Below, in pieces: positions 11,325 to 23,853 of a stretch of DNA of 64,000 bases (position 1 is its first letter; the number at the start of each line of letters is the position of its first letter). The notes under the pieces were generated by a model that saw nothing but the letters and a program-made list of their open reading frames with translations, was not told the origin of the DNA and made no database searches. The position numbers and the translations under genes were made by a program. The stretch lies in the NCBI RefSeq assembly GCF_000226095.1, contig NC_016474.1, forward strand, positions 4,154,001 to 4,218,000, in the 5' to 3' direction. Origin of the DNA: Thermothelomyces thermophilus ATCC 42464 (taxonomy: Eukaryota; Ascomycota; Sordariomycetes; Sordariales; Chaetomiaceae).

Positions 11325-11752
11325 ATCTTTGGCTGTTTTCGAAACAGGGACCCTGCCGCATCATACCGTTGAAAGACAACTTGATGCGTATGATGGATGA
11401 TGCCGTGTCCTTTCCGGAGAGGATTCAAGCAAGATCAACTTGGTCAAAGGGATGCACCCCACCCGTCGGTCTAGATGTGGATGAGTCGGCAGATAGTGAG
11501 CTGGCTGACTAGTTGGCCAAGAGTGTAAGAGCCGAGGAGGAGCATAATTATACAGGGCTTCTTTTCCTTTTTCTGGTCTTTCCTTTCCTGTCATTTCTCT
11601 TTCTTCTCATTTTCTCCCCTCTGTGATAAATATCATCTTTAGCCGACTAGCAAGCTAGTACAAACAGAACAGTATGTTGAACATATAGAGGCCGTCTCTT
11701 CTAGCTTTCCAACCGAACGCGAAATTTTTCTGCCGCTATAACCAGGAACAAG
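11325..11752. other. Intergenic
   Basis: 3' flank of the receiver gene, with a pyrimidine-rich run at about 11560-11620. No gene seen. Confidence 0.5.
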
Positions 11753-12280
11753 CTAACTCACTGTGTCTTCACATGAAGCCGACGCCAGCGTGCTGCCGTC
11801 AGGCGAGTACGCTAATGCTATGACGGAATCCCTGTACCCCGTGAGCTTTTTCCCGGGGGTGCCGGTCGTCGTATCCCAGAGCAGGATAGTCTTATCGTCT
11901 AAAGCCGACGCCAGTCTCTTACTATCCGGCGAGAACGCCACTATACTGACCGTAGAGCTGTTCCCCTTAAGCTGCCGATAGGTGCTGGTCGCCACATCCT
12001 AGAGCCGGAATATCCCGTCTATTGACGCCGACGCCAGCGTCTTACTATCTCGCGAGAACGCTACTATATCAACCCTAAATATATACCTCTGGAGCGTCTG
12101 GCGAAGCTCGCTGGTCACTATACTCTAGAGCCGGACTATCCTATCCTCTGAGGCTGATACTAGCGTCTTGCTATCTGGCGAGGACGCCGCTACTATAATA
12201 CAAGCGCTATACCCTTTGTACTTCTGCCGATAGGCGCCGGTTGCCCTATCCTAGAGCTAGATTATATCAGGCCCAAAAAG
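11753..12280 (-). pseudogene. WD40-repeat relic, NWD/HNWD type
   Basis: Read on the minus strand, this region encodes at least four WD40 repeats with a period of 41-42 residues. The units contain VAFSPDSKRLASALDDKTILLWD, then SPDGSTLASAS, and further upstream FSRDSKTLASAS and SPDSKTLVSASEDRIVRL. In one unit the WD tryptophan is intact (CCA on the plus strand, about 11876-11878). In the three others TGG has become TAG (CTA at 11999-12001, 12125-12127 and 12251-12253), 126 bp apart. This is the G-to-A change expected from RIP at CpA. Near-identical WD repeats of this sort are typical of NACHT-WD40 incompatibility-type genes, but no NACHT or effector part is present here. Confidence 0.75.
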
Positions 12281-12726
12281 GCCCTGGGGTTATAAGTCAA
12301 AATGAAGAGGTACGAGTAAGGCACACGCAAGTATAGAGCAACCAGGGAGATGGTGAACTACCGGGTCCGGATTCGCGTTTTCGCCCTCCCCATAATGACG
12401 ACAGCTTCTGGTCTTCGTTGTTATTTAAAGGGGGCGGTTTGTTGTCCTTATAGCTACCAGTTGTAGACCCTTCTAAGCAGATATACAACTTTTATGGGCA
12501 AAATATCCATGCGACCTACTTACAGCGAAGAGCAGTAACTAGTGTGTATGTCCTCCGGTTCACGCAAAGGGCTCATGCAAAGCCAGCCCTCACGCACGCA
12601 CGCACCACGGAATCAACCAACATGCCGCGACACCCCTTACCGTTCGTTCGTTGTCATTCTCCGTCACCGCGACCTGCGTCGACTATTACCTCGGCTAACC
12701 AAGGTATGCATGTGTATCTTACTACA
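12281..12726. other. Intergenic
   Basis: No gene seen. This is the 3' flank of the DUF1996-CBM1 gene. Confidence 0.5.
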
Positions 12727-14294
12727 CTACAGGCACTGAGAGTAGTACTGGTTCTGGGCCTTGCATGTCGAGCCGGCCGCGCACGTCGTGCAGCCCGTGT
12801 AGCCCTGTCCACCACACTGGCCCCTGTTTTCCGAAAGAGATTGGTCAGTCAGAGTGGTTTGCCCCAGTCACTTAATCCATGGGCTTCATGAGGAAGAGGG
12901 GTAGGTTGAAGATGGGAAAAAAAAAAGAGGGGGGGGGAGGGGGGTTGCCGTACCACTTGGCGACCTGGCAGGAGCCGCCGCCATTGTTGTTGCCGCCACC
13001 GTTGCCAGGGTTACTTCCGCCGCCTGTGTTTATGTGAGGTCTGGTCAGCAACCTCTTCTTCTTTTCTGCGGGAAAGAAGGAAGGGAGGAAGGAAAGGAAG
13101 AAGGGAGGAAGAAAATAAAAAGAAAGTTGGGGGGGGGGGGGGTACTACGCACCAAAGCCGGAGCCCGGCTGGGGCCCGACGATCTGGACGCCACCCGGCA
13201 GGCTGTCGAGCCAGCCGTCAATCTGCTCGTTGACGACGCGCTGGACGGAGCACTGGTTGGCCTGGGAGATGGTCTGGGTCTTGAGGGTGGGGCAGGAGAC
13301 GTCGCAGTTGGCGTCCATGGCGCGCTGGAGGGCGTCGCCCTTCCAGCCGAAGACGTAGTCGCCGTGGGTGCCGTAGCCGGTGAAGTCGCCGTAGGACCAG
13401 ACGAAGGGCTGGCTGCCGTCTTCGGGCCACAGCTTCCTGTCGTTGAACTGGCGCGTGTCCCAGATGACCTCGTAGAAGAGCTGGGGGATCTTGACCGGGT
13501 GGCTGTCTGGGCAGGGGCCGCCGCTCTCGAAGGTGCCGCTGGCCGGGTAGGCGACGTGGTCGGCGTGGTTGGGCGAGTCCAGGTTCTTGCCGTCCCAGCA
13601 GGTCGGGAAGCGGACGTTGGCCATGATGCCCTCCGGGCAAGGGCGGTTCGGCATCGACGTCGTCTCGCCGTCGCGCGTGTACATGGTGTCGAGGCAGGTG
13701 AAGGTAAGCTGCCGGTACCGCGACGCCTCCTCGGCCGTCCGGAACATCGGGTTGCCCACGATCATGCGGAAGCCCGGCTGGAAGGCGGTCACCTTGCCGC
13801 CCTGGTACGAGGCCGTGTAGTAGACCGTCATGCCGCCCCCGCGCGCCCCCTCGAAGCCGACGTTGGGCCGCTGCGGCACCCGGATGTAGCTGCCGTTGCG
13901 CGCCCGGAAGTACAGCACCGCCGTCCAGTAGTTGGAGAAGTCCTCCGAGAAGGTGCACGTCGTGCACGTCGCCTCCTCGCCGATGTTGTGCTGCTTGGGG
14001 TCCATCGTGATGTTGAACATGTTGCCGCCCACCACCTGGTGCAGGTGGGGGGACTCGGGCGACCCGGGGAAGACGAGGCTGGTGTCGGCCGCAGACACGG
14101 GTTAGCTTGTTGTCCAAAAGGCGTAGTATGGGGAAGGGTAGGTTAGGTAGGTAGGTAGGTAGGTAGTAGGTAACGAACGGGTCGAGACGCTCAGTGACAA
14201 GCTCAGAGCACGAGAAGCGAAGGACGGCATTGACGCTTGGCGCCCCGGCCAGCGCCAGGGCGGCGGCGAGGACGCTCCGCTGCTAAAGCTTCAT
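12727..14294 (-). CDS. Secreted DUF1996 protein with C-terminal CBM1; apparent stop at codon 4
   Basis: Four exons join in frame on the minus strand: 14294-14179, 14078-13153, 13023-12954 and 12823-12727, 402 residues if the stop is ignored. The order is signal peptide ([17 protein letters not shown]), DUF1996 domain ([25 protein letters not shown] to about residue 340), Gly/Asn linker, and a CBM1 of about 33 residues ([11 protein letters not shown]... ending YYSQCL) with the usual cysteines and aromatic residues for cellulose binding. Codon 4 reads TAG (ATG AAG CTT TAG), directly before an otherwise normal signal peptide, and there is no other ATG between it and a TATA-like box near 14415. 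Either the gene is dead or mis-sequenced here, or an unseen first exon ends at this CTTTAG acceptor. The rest shows no decay, which argues for a recent change. The catalytic role of DUF1996 is unknown. Confidence 0.85.
14137..14175. repeat. GGTA tetranucleotide array within an intron
   Basis: A run of GGTA units on the plus strand lies inside intron 1 (14178-14079) of the DUF1996 gene. Confidence 0.8.
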
Positions 14295-14295
14295 T

Positions 14296-14351
14296 GTCGT
14301 TTGGGGGATATCGACCTCGGACACTCGGACACTCGGACACTCGGACACGCA
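14296..14351. repeat. Tandem ACACTCGG repeats in the leader region of the DUF1996 gene
   Basis: Four or so copies of an 8-bp GGACACTC unit at about 14315-14348, just upstream of the start codon, then a CA-rich stretch. They lie between the TATA-like box (TATATAG on the minus strand, near 14415) and the ATG, so they are probably transcribed. Confidence 0.7.
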
Positions 14352-14424
14352 CGCACACACTCTGGGAGTGAAGTGAACCCGTCCAGTCTGTCGAATCAAG
14401 GCTCACAGAGTGTCTATATATCAA

Positions 14425-17400
14425 CCAACGTTGGGGTTGAACTGGGCAGGTGCTCCCCCCCCCTTTATTATCTTCTTTGACCGCCGGTAAACCTTGTCTG
14501 GCTGGATCCCTGGCGAGGATCCTCGGCTCTCCTCGAGTCTCTCTATTACTCCATTCATTACACTATGTTGTGAATTACCCTCCCTGCTTTTTTGGTTTCG
14601 AGTGGAAACATCCGCTCTTGGCAGTCAAGCTGAAGACGTTCTTGTGCACCGCAAAAAAACAGGCCTATTAAATTCGCGGGCGGCGCTTTGTGGCTCCGGC
14701 TGAATTCTAGAGTCGCAATGGCCATATTAGCCGTGGCTGGACGGGCGTGAGGCTTTGGCATTCATGTGCACCTTCGGAGCGGGAGCATTCGTGGGAGAAT
14801 AATATGCACGAGGGGCGTCACACAGGAAACAAGGGGAAGAAATGGGGAGAGGTCAAAGCAATCCGGGGAATGGAAAGCTTCGACCATGTTTCTATGGGGC
14901 CCCCGGCGCTTTGCATGCCGGATGCCGGATGCCGGATGGCACCTCAGCAAGGACGGCCACTACCCGAATAGGGCAGCGATGTTCGCCAAGGTCGTATGAG
15001 ATGCTGGAAACCGTTGGCTGCTTTGTCTCCTTTTGGCCTCTTGCCTTCCCATTTGAGTCCGGCGGAATCTTCCCCGCGAAAACATCCCCCCCTCTCCTGA
15101 ACCGCGAGGGAAGCCTTATTAAACTCTCCGATTCAAGCCCAGCAGTGCGACCTTGGCTCGGAGATTTCTTTTACTACCGCTTCTGCGTCTGGCTTGCGTT
15201 GGACGCCCGGCTAGAGACTGTGCTCCGCCGTAATATGTTACCCAACTGGTGCACTTGGTTGAGCATTGACTGGTGTGTCACAAGCGCCGATAGAGTTTCC
15301 GTTGAGGCTCCAAGTTACGTCCCTATTGTATGTATGTAAGCAAGCACAATAGATGGATATTGAAGATGCATGGCGTCCCTGAGGACCAAAGATGAAACCC
15401 CTGTAAACGTATAACACAATGGCAGGATCTGGCAATTAATTACCAGGTGGCGGGAATATTCCCAAGTCGACGGGCGATAAGTCATGGCCGATCCTGAAAA
15501 CCTGGAAAGGGAGGTCGATGCGGCGACAGTGAGGCTTCCATAAACCTGCAGTGCTTCCTCTTGGCGGAGGCGCCGCCCGGGTTCACCAGCGCGGCATGTC
15601 ATCGATAGTTCCACCTCTTCATATGGATATATTCCGCCCCGGCATCGGGCAACGAATAACGACCAACCCATGATCCGGGATCCATCGCTTCTCGTCTATG
15701 TGATGGCGGGTGACATGCCAGTTGGGTCCTCTAGCCGGGTAGCTGGATCTGCTCCGTCCCGGTTCCCCCACCCGCGGGGGAACTACGCCGCTGGCGAGAC
15801 GGACTGGATCCCTGATTCTCGGCGGCATGGTGACGTCGAGAGAACGTTCCGTGTTTTAGTGGTGCTTTTTCTGCGGTTCCCGCATCCGCGCCATGTAACT
15901 CTACAATGCCCATTCTTCCATGCTCGTCCGCTCCGCGCCGCTTTACCCGGTGGTTGTGTAATTCTAGGAGTTCAACCGTGATTCGGGTCGAGGAAGATGA
16001 TATGATTAGTTAGGCATCATGTAGAATGAGTTCAAGTGCTGGCGTCCGGTACCCTGAAAACAACTGCTGGTACGTATGTCATCGTCGTTGTCGGTTCATG
16101 TACATACGTCAAAAATCTAAGGTACACTTAGACACCTACACTCCGTAATTAAGGTGCTTAAGGTATGCAAGGTGTACTTGGTACTTCTCGACCGTGGCCT
16201 GTGGCAACTTTGGCTTCCGCTGATCGACATGTGCTTTCTTCCAGTGATTAATTAGCCTGGTGCCAGATCCCTGACACCGAGATCGGTCGATGACTTTTCC
16301 TGGGCTGGTTATTGTAACTCTCCGCCGGATCTAACCTCTGGGCACGGAAGCTGCTTATGCCATACCTTATCTAGAACTGGGTTGTTCTTCGAGGATTCTG
16401 GGCTCAGAGTTGCCTGCGGTACGCTAGTCTCTCGCGGACGAACGGAGGAGATGCACAGTGAACTGCGGTTGGGTTGATCAGAAACATTTCAGAGGATGCG
16501 AGAAACGGACTGGGGGCTGCCAAGAAATCTACGCTACATCGCTGGCGACCTCACCGCCTGCCTCGGCCCATCAGGAAAGACACGCAGCGTGCGTGACCTG
16601 GTTCTCAGACTATATGTGCAGTTCTAAGCCATCCCTGCTGTCTTTTTCGGGGTTCTTGAAGTCCGAGTAACGCCATAGCGACTCAGCACCTCCTCCATAA
16701 TTATTCTTTTTGTTCTCACCATGGGTTTGTCCCGATCCCAAAACAGTTGTATACTTAATACAGGACATATATACGTCAGAGGACGTTGTTGCCCTCTCAC
16801 GAGAGGCAGTTGGAAGCAGAGGGAGGAGATACCGCGGCGGGAAGAGCATTTGAGTCGTGGCTGAGGTTGCTTCGGTAGGCCACCCATAGATGAGCCGTCC
16901 TGCGGGATACGGTTGGCACAGCGCCCTGTGGCCTGGTAGTAGGGCGGACCCTCTTTGCACTACGAGCGCAACACGAGCCTTGGTTTCTGGGTTACGCCTA
17001 GCCGGGGATATGTGGGCGGCGGCGACTGTCCTAGACCTAGATCGCCGATGGAGTCCGTTGCGGTCCGCAAGCTTGCATCTGGACCGCTGAAGCAAACCAG
17101 CCAGTGCCTTTCCCAAGAACTTCCGAGACGGCATACAGTCCCGGTCTGGTCTTCAAGGGTATCACGTATCGTCCCTCCCCTCCCGAGATTGGACCAGACC
17201 AAGTGCGGCTCCCTCGGATGTAAAAGCAGTGCGTGGCGTATCTGTCGAAAAGGAAGCTGTTGTTCCGAGGATTAGTATCTCTCAGCAGAGGCGACGGGGG
17301 GTCGTGCCTGGTTCGAGAGAAAAGAGGCGTCTGTGGTAGCTACGGGCCCAGGTCGCTCTCGGACCTCGATTAAACAAGTGCTACTGCGACACCTCCAACG

Positions 17401-17533
17401 AGGGATGGTATTCTTCATTTCGGCTATGCCCTCCGGGTCTCAAGCACCGATGGAAGGCTGCAAGTTGCTGAACGTTGCTGAGAGATCCTTGGCTCGTTCT
17501 TCGAACACGTGGGTTCCCGCGAGCGGCCCGAGG
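14425..17533. other. Long gene-poor interval, left part
   Basis: Several short frames of up to about 170 codons exist on both strands, but none shows a recognisable domain, a good splice pattern or the GC3 bias of the neighbouring genes. On the minus strand, frames between 17134 and 16610 may belong to the same unknown or decayed gene as the open stretch at 17534-18040. Confidence 0.4.
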
Positions 17534-18040
17534 TCATTGAGAACCTACATGACCGAGGGAGATTATGAATAGAACGTTGAGGAATTCCCAGATCCTTGTG
17601 TTTCTTCCAGGGAACAAATCGGTATTCACTCGGTAAAGAAGGTTCCGCAAGGGCGGGGTAAGAGGAAGGGCTCTCGTCGTACCCTTGGATTTTGGATTTC
17701 CAAGAGCCGGCATCTCGATCTGTCGACCGTATTTCCGGACCAACGGATCAAACCAAAGATGTTTAATGTCAGGGAAAATGGAAAATGATGGAACAGCATA
17801 CGTTAGTGATAATTTGGGGATTTCAATAGTCATAGGACAAGAGCCAGACCATCGAAAGTTTGCACCCGGTGCGCCGTCTGAGTAGGCACCTACCGGAGGT
17901 AGCCAAGGAGGTATTTCTTTGTATAAGTGCGAGCCCCACACTTGCTTGATTCGTGATCGTATTAAACCTGCGAATCGCGCATACAGAACCGCAAAGGACG
18001 CGACTGCGAACTGCTTAGATAGGTGTTCAGGAGCAATAAG
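17534..18040 (-). other. Anonymous long open stretch, possible internal exon or gene remnant
   Basis: On the minus strand the frame stays open from a stop at about 18043 to 17534, roughly 168 codons. The composition is protein-like (hydrophobic SFAVLYARFAGLI, then IKQVWGSHLYKEIPPWLPP, PKLSLTYAVPSFSIFPDIKHL, RNLLYRVNTDLFPG and FLNVLFIISL). It lacks an early ATG, so it would be an internal exon. A GTAGGT donor-like string follows FIISLGHV. I recognise no family and cannot join it to convincing flanking exons. It may be a decayed gene. Confidence 0.3.
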
Positions 18041-18043
18041 TCA

Positions 18044-21000
18044 AGTTCAATGATTACTCGAATTTTTCCTGCCAGTTTAGTTTCGTTTCCATTATTCTTG
18101 TTCCTGGTATCCCAGAACAGGCTATCAATGTTAGGTTCAACAAGCCGCGATCCGAATTTATCATTATTATATAATTAAGGTACCTAGGTTGTACTCGGAA
18201 GCCACCACAATCACCCCGTAGCCAATAACACCAGACAGGTACTTCATCAAAATAGCCCTTAATTCCTATTTCGGTGGGTATCTCTCGTCCCTCATTACAT
18301 GTTTGTCTATATCGACATTGATTCTTGGTATCTAAGGTAGATACCATAACGAAACGCTTACACAGTCTCGGTGATTATTCAATGGTCAAAAACCTGCGTA
18401 ACTACATACCCAAGCAACGAGCGTCCCACTTCTTCGCCCATTCAGATGTGAATACATACTGATTACCAAGCTGCTCTTATCCAAAAAGGCCGTCTACGAG
18501 ATCTACACGTATCCCAAAGCCCGGAGTTGGCTGCCCGCGGTCTATGGCTGTTGTTGCCCGTCAAGTAGATGGTCGAGAGCCGAGTGACAACCACCTCTTC
18601 TTGCTCCTGACGTTTTCGACGGTCGTCACGGTCGTCGCGCGCCCGAAGCGTTCCTGCCCGCCCGCCAGCCCTCGGGCGGTCGCCGGCTGAATACCACTCA
18701 ACGCTATCAAAATGTCGAGGATCACGGCGGCGAAGTCTGTGGTTGGAGATGGGCAGGCAGGGAGAAATCGAGGCGAGCCTTAAGTCGTTGGTGGCAGAGA
18801 ACAAAATTAACGCAAGAAGAAGAAGTTTGAGAAGAGCATCATTTTAGCAGATCTCGGACATCGTCCTGAAGTGGGCAGATCACAGATGCCAAGTCCCCAC
18901 GGATTACTATAACTCTATTTATACCATCTCCCATGACCCTTTAACTCCCCTCCCCCTTGGTTGCGCCGGAGGGGGTCCCGCGGGACTGTGCCGTACAATG
19001 GCAATCTATGAATGCCATTGTACGGAGTACCAGGGACGGAATAATATGCAGTGAGCGCTACAATTATGGTGTTCGGTGGCAACCGCCCGTTGCAATTTGT
19101 CACAATTAGTCCAGCGGGAGCACTCGATTTGTACAAGGAGAAGCAGTGCCGTGTAGTGTGCACAATACACATACGCGGTACGAATTGAAGGTAAATACAC
19201 AGCCGGAGACTATTAAGACACACGCGTTATGTTTTCGAATGTAGGTACCTATGTACGGATCACACCCATATCGACTCCGTTACACGCCGAAAGCGTTGCG
19301 GTTGAGGTACCTATGGAATACATACAGTAATATCCGTATGGCTCCGCACTACCCTTGATGCCTACAGAGTAGTGTCTGCTTTAATAATACATACACTATC
19401 CCGTCAATCCTCACATAAGGATTCCGATTCCAGCACGTTTCTGGGCCAAAAGTTCGGGGCGCGCTCTGCTTGTACTAGTGAATGCCATCCCGCTGCCTTG
19501 TAGGGCGCGGTACTAGTCGGCCAGCTCTCAGTTGCAGCACGCATATAGTTAGAAACCTTGCTCCTTCTACGATGCCTTCGAGGAAAGATATTGGTAGCTG
19601 GCCACGGGGTAGGCGAACGGTGGCAGATCTGAACCCGAGCCATACAGAGTAGCTCTGGTCCCTGATGATCTATCTCGAATCCAGTGGTGCCACTTGTCAC
19701 CAGAAGACGGCCAATTCATGGAACGCATGGTAACATTGTTGAGATCTATGCGCGCGGCACCGTCAAATCTTGGGCTCGAAACGGTCATGGTGGGCAGGGT
19801 AATCTGGGCGATAGGCAAGCTCTTCAACGAGGAATGCGTATGCATACTCCGGACATAGACCCGAATACTACGCGGTCAGCCCGCTCTCATAGGCCCCCAG
19901 AATCGTGAGGGGCGACTACAAGCGCAGTTGTCGTGAAGTTCTGTGATCATTTGGCGAACAGTACCGGGTAGGTATTGGATGTGGGTACATACATCAGGTA
20001 TGTACATACATACATACAAGCTTAGTGAGCTTAATTAGTAGATGTAGGTACACCCCTACTTGGCACGTGTACAGTAGTGAAGGTAGGAATTAAGGCTAAG
20101 GCTGCATATGGAATACGAGTGTGTTCTGAACGCACTACATTACGAAGTATGTATGTAAAGTACAACAATCAGGTACACTACTGTAGTATTGTACAGTGAC
20201 GTTCGCTAGAAATGGACAAGCTTGGAAGAGAATGTCGGGGGTTCCAATTGCCACCCACGAAGCTGCGGCTAGTGTAGTGTAAGATTTCGAGGCAAGATTG
20301 GTGGTTGGCTGAACCCCCTAACTGCCCCACCTTTGACCTGGGGAAAGATTGGAGAGTGACGAGCAAACATTGCCCGGCAAGGCTCAGAAACGATTTTTTC
20401 CCCCGTCTTTGGCCAGGCGAGATGCACGGGCGCATTCGGCATCACCGTGTTCAGCGAGAAGAGCGACAATCCCTGTGCTTTATCTACTAGTAAGACATCA
20501 AAACAAAAACAAACCGAGAACACGACGCAGATGCTGCCCCAGGGGTTCTGTAGCCTGAAAGCGCCTTCAAAGGGAACAAGCCACGAACACGCCTGGATTT
20601 CTCTAAGTGCCTAGGAAAGTCTCGAGGATTTATTTTTCTCATCCAAACTCCACCCTCCGCCAAACACTCGCTTTTTGAAGTGTTGGTTGCACATTGCGGC
20701 GTTCGCGCAGCAGAACAGAAGTATTAGACCCCTGGTGGCGCCCTAAAAAAGGCAACGAAAACATTTGGCGACGCCACACCAGCCGCTTCACAGCGTTTTG
20801 GTCGCCACAGGGTCGCAGCGCACTTTTTGCGCGCCTCATCCTGAAGCTTCAAAACGATCTCTCGTCATTCCTCAAGGGTCATTCGTTTGGCGTAGGAGGC
20901 TCCCTTCGCTCGTCGAATCCTGCAAGCCAAACCCATCCTCTTCTTCCTGACTCGCCATCTCGAATACAACTGCCCATTCCGCCTCGGCCTCCAAGCGCCT

Positions 21001-21350
21001 CGATCTTTACCATTTGATTCGCTCTTGGAGCTCCGCCGCTCCTGGGCTGTGAGCAGCCGAACCATCCACTAGCCAGTCTCGCTCACCCCGATCCCCACCG
21101 CCTTTCCCGCTGCGGATCTATTCGATGCAGCCCTTTTTCGCCTCCAGTCTCTGACGTCCTACGAGTCTCGATCGGTCGCGGAGAAAAAAAAAAAGTTCGC
21201 CGGGGCTTGCGTCCCGCCCCTCCCTCAGCGCCACCGAACGTTAGCAGGGAGTGCCGTGTTGGATCAACCGTCCAAAAAAAAAGGGGTCCAAGGGGTTCTT
21301 TTGTGACATCAAAGCCGAACCGATCCCGCGACGACCCTCATAACCCGACC
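18044..21350. other. Long gene-poor interval, right part
   Basis: No supported gene. Repeated TACATACATAC and GGTACCTA strings occur around 19970-20180. The last few hundred bases are pyrimidine-rich and form the promoter and leader of the F-box gene. Confidence 0.5.
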
Positions 21351-23853
21351 ATGGGCCCCTCCGGCTCGACCTCGACACCCTTCGTTGCATCGCAGGCATC
21401 CGGGTACGGCAAAATGGCTGTCGCCTCGGATTCGACTGCACGGAGGATCGTTCAAATGCGAGATTGGGTCTCTGCGCAAGAAGCTATGTTTCCCAACGCG
21501 CCTGCCACTATCCCCGTCGGACCATCGCCGCAAGAAGACAGAGCACACAACAGCGCGCTGCATCCTCCTCGTGCGCGGCTCCGGAGCATGAGTGTCTCCC
21601 TCCCTTGGCGGCACCGGCTCAAGTCGTCGCTCCTAGAGCCCAGCCTTGAAAATGGAACTGGCTACCATGGCCACAGGTTGGAGAAGAGCAGGAGCCATCA
21701 CGGGTTCGACCGCCAGGAAGATGTCCAGCTTCCCCCTACTTCGTCGATACAAGGGAACTTCAAGCGAATGCTGCGACGAGCCTCTGTCTCGCTCAAGACG
21801 GGAGTGAAGGGATTCATCCACCGGCGCACCTCGGTACCGGCTACGACAACGTTCGACACCGACGGTCGGCCCGCGAGGCCCCAGCTCACCGGCTCCTCCC
21901 ACCACGCGTCCCGCCCGACCACCTCCTACTCGGCATGGCACCGTCTGCGGAAGGAGGCTAGCTTCCAACGACACTCGCAAACCCCCTTCCCCGGTTACGC
22001 CGACCGTACGTTCGCGCACGACCTCGATCCGATCGAATCACCGACCCTACCCATCCCCGGCTCCGGCGAGCAGCCACCCATCATCCCTCGGAATACCGGC
22101 GCCGCGGCGAGGCATGCCGCGGCGATTGCCTGCAACGGGCGGCACGGCTGCGACCTCATGGACATGCCCATGCCCGTGCCCCGCCCGGGGTGGCTGGCGA
22201 AAGACGGGGGGCTGGACGACCGCGAGAGCGGCATCGGGATCGCGCTGACGAGCTGCGAGACCGAGCCGTACATTCCCGAGGACGAGGTGGATTCGGACGT
22301 CGACGTTGGCACCAGCTCCAACTGCGACGAGGCGGCCATCGTCAAGGTCGACTTCATCTCCCAGCTGCCGCTGGAGCTGGCTATTCAGATCCTCGCGCTG
22401 CTCGACGCGCCGACGCTCAACACGGCCAGCCGGGTCTGCTCCGGCTGGTACCACGTCATCCGGAACCAGCACATCTGGCGCGAGTCCTTCCTGCGCGAGA
22501 AGACCACCACCTACGCCACCAGCGGGCCCGTCAAGCCGGGCGCCGGCCTGGGCGTGCCGCGGGTGCGGCCGACCAACGACTGGCGAGAGATCTACAGGGC
22601 CAAGACGGAGCTTGACAGGCGCTGGAAGGAGGGCAAAGCACGGCCGGTGTATCTCAACGGGCACACGGATAGCATTTACTGCCTGCAATTCGACGAGTAC
22701 ATATCCCCCCCCGCCTTTTTTTTTTTCCCTTTTTCTCATTTCCGCTTCTTCATTCTACGTCTTTGAATCCGTCGCTCACCCAAGCAAAACCAGGTCCAAG
22801 ATCATCACCGGCTCTCGCGACCGCACCATCCGGGTATGGGACATGCACACCTTTGCCTGCAAGCTGGTCATCGGCCCTCCCGAGATCGTCAACGACAATT
22901 CGGCGGCCCTTCTGTACGACGAGAACAACATCCCGGTCCACCACGCGACCCTCCCGGACGTGGACCCGTCCCCGACGCCGGACGGCCTCCCGCGGGCCCC
23001 GATCCGTGCGTACCACTCGGTCCCGGCGCTGTACGCGCCGCCCATCCACCACAAGGCGTCGATCCTCTGTCTGCAGTACGACGACCGCATCCTGGTCACG
23101 GGATCGTCCGACTCGACTTGCATCATCTACTCGCTCGCCGACGGCTTCCGCCCCGTGCGGCGGCTGCGGCACCACTCGGCGGCGGTGCTGGACCTCGTCT
23201 TCGACGACAAGCACATCGTGACGTGCTCCAAGGACGTGTCCATCTGCGTGTGGGACCGGGCGACGGGGGCGCTGCTGCGGCAGCTGCGGGGACACTCGGG
23301 CCCGGTCAACGCGGTGCAGATGCGGGGCAACACGATCGTCTCGTGCAGCGGCGACTTCAAGGTGAAGCTGTGGAACATCGACACGGGCAAGAACATACGC
23401 GAGTTCCTCGGCCACAGCAAGGGCCTCGCCTGCAGCCAGTTCTCCGAGGACGGCCGGTACATCGCGTCGGCCGGCAACGACCGCGCCATCCGCATCTGGG
23501 ACGCCAACACGGGCGAGTGCGTGCGCGAGATGCGCGCGCACGAGAACCTCGTCCGCAGCCTGCACGTCGACAGCATCAGCGGCCGCCTCGTCAGCGCCAG
23601 CTACGACTCCGACATCAAGGTCTGGGACATGGAGACGGGCCAACCCCTGCTCGACTTCCCCAAGTGGCACTCGAGCTGGGTCCTGAGCGCGAAGAGCGAC
23701 TACCGCCGCATCGTCAGCTCCGGGCAGGATCCCAAGATCCTGATCCTCGACTTTGGCGCCGGTGTCAGGGGTATCGAGATGCTCGAGAGCACCCCGGCCG
23801 AGGGCGAAGAGGAGCCCGAGGCCAATCAAGCCAAACGCGGAGTCCATATCTGA
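21351..23853 (+). CDS. fwd-1: F-box/WD40 protein, SCF substrate receptor (FWD-1/Slimb-like)
   Basis: Two exons (21351-22696 and 22794-23853) encode 801 residues. The intron interrupts LQFDE|SKIITGSRDRTIRVWD, and the join restores a perfect WD repeat. The N-terminal third is Ser/Pro-rich and probably disordered. An F-box starts near residue 335 (FISQLPLELAIQILALLDAPTL... HIWRESF). About seven WD40 repeats follow from residue 436 to 770, including CLQYDDRILVTGSSDSTCIIYS, ITCSKD-like and SGDFKVKLWNID blades. F-box plus WD40 receptors recruit phosphorylated targets to the SCF ubiquitin ligase. The arrangement and the NGHTDSIYCLQFDE entry resemble Neurospora FWD-1, which turns over the clock protein FRQ. 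Orthology is inferred from memory of the family, not tested. The ATG at 21351 is the first in the frame. Confidence 0.88.

Noticed and set aside
13034-14146. Long plus-strand open frame over the DUF1996 gene
   Set aside because: It is the GC-driven antisense shadow of the minus-strand gene, whose domains and splice sites are clear.
14203-14424. Upstream start at 14424 for the DUF1996 gene, spliced to the CTTTAG acceptor
   Set aside because: That ATG overlaps a TATA-like box and would have to be upstream of the likely transcription start, so a nonsense change at codon 4 is the simpler reading, though not proven.
14842-15339. Plus-strand frame of 165 codons
   Set aside because: Irregular composition, no domain, no GC3 bias and no matching splice sites.
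19567-19845. Minus-strand frame of 92 codons
   Set aside because: Plausible composition but short and isolated, with no recognisable motif.
22047-23847. Minus-strand frames over the F-box/WD40 gene
   Set aside because: Mirror frames of a well-supported gene, with no domain character.
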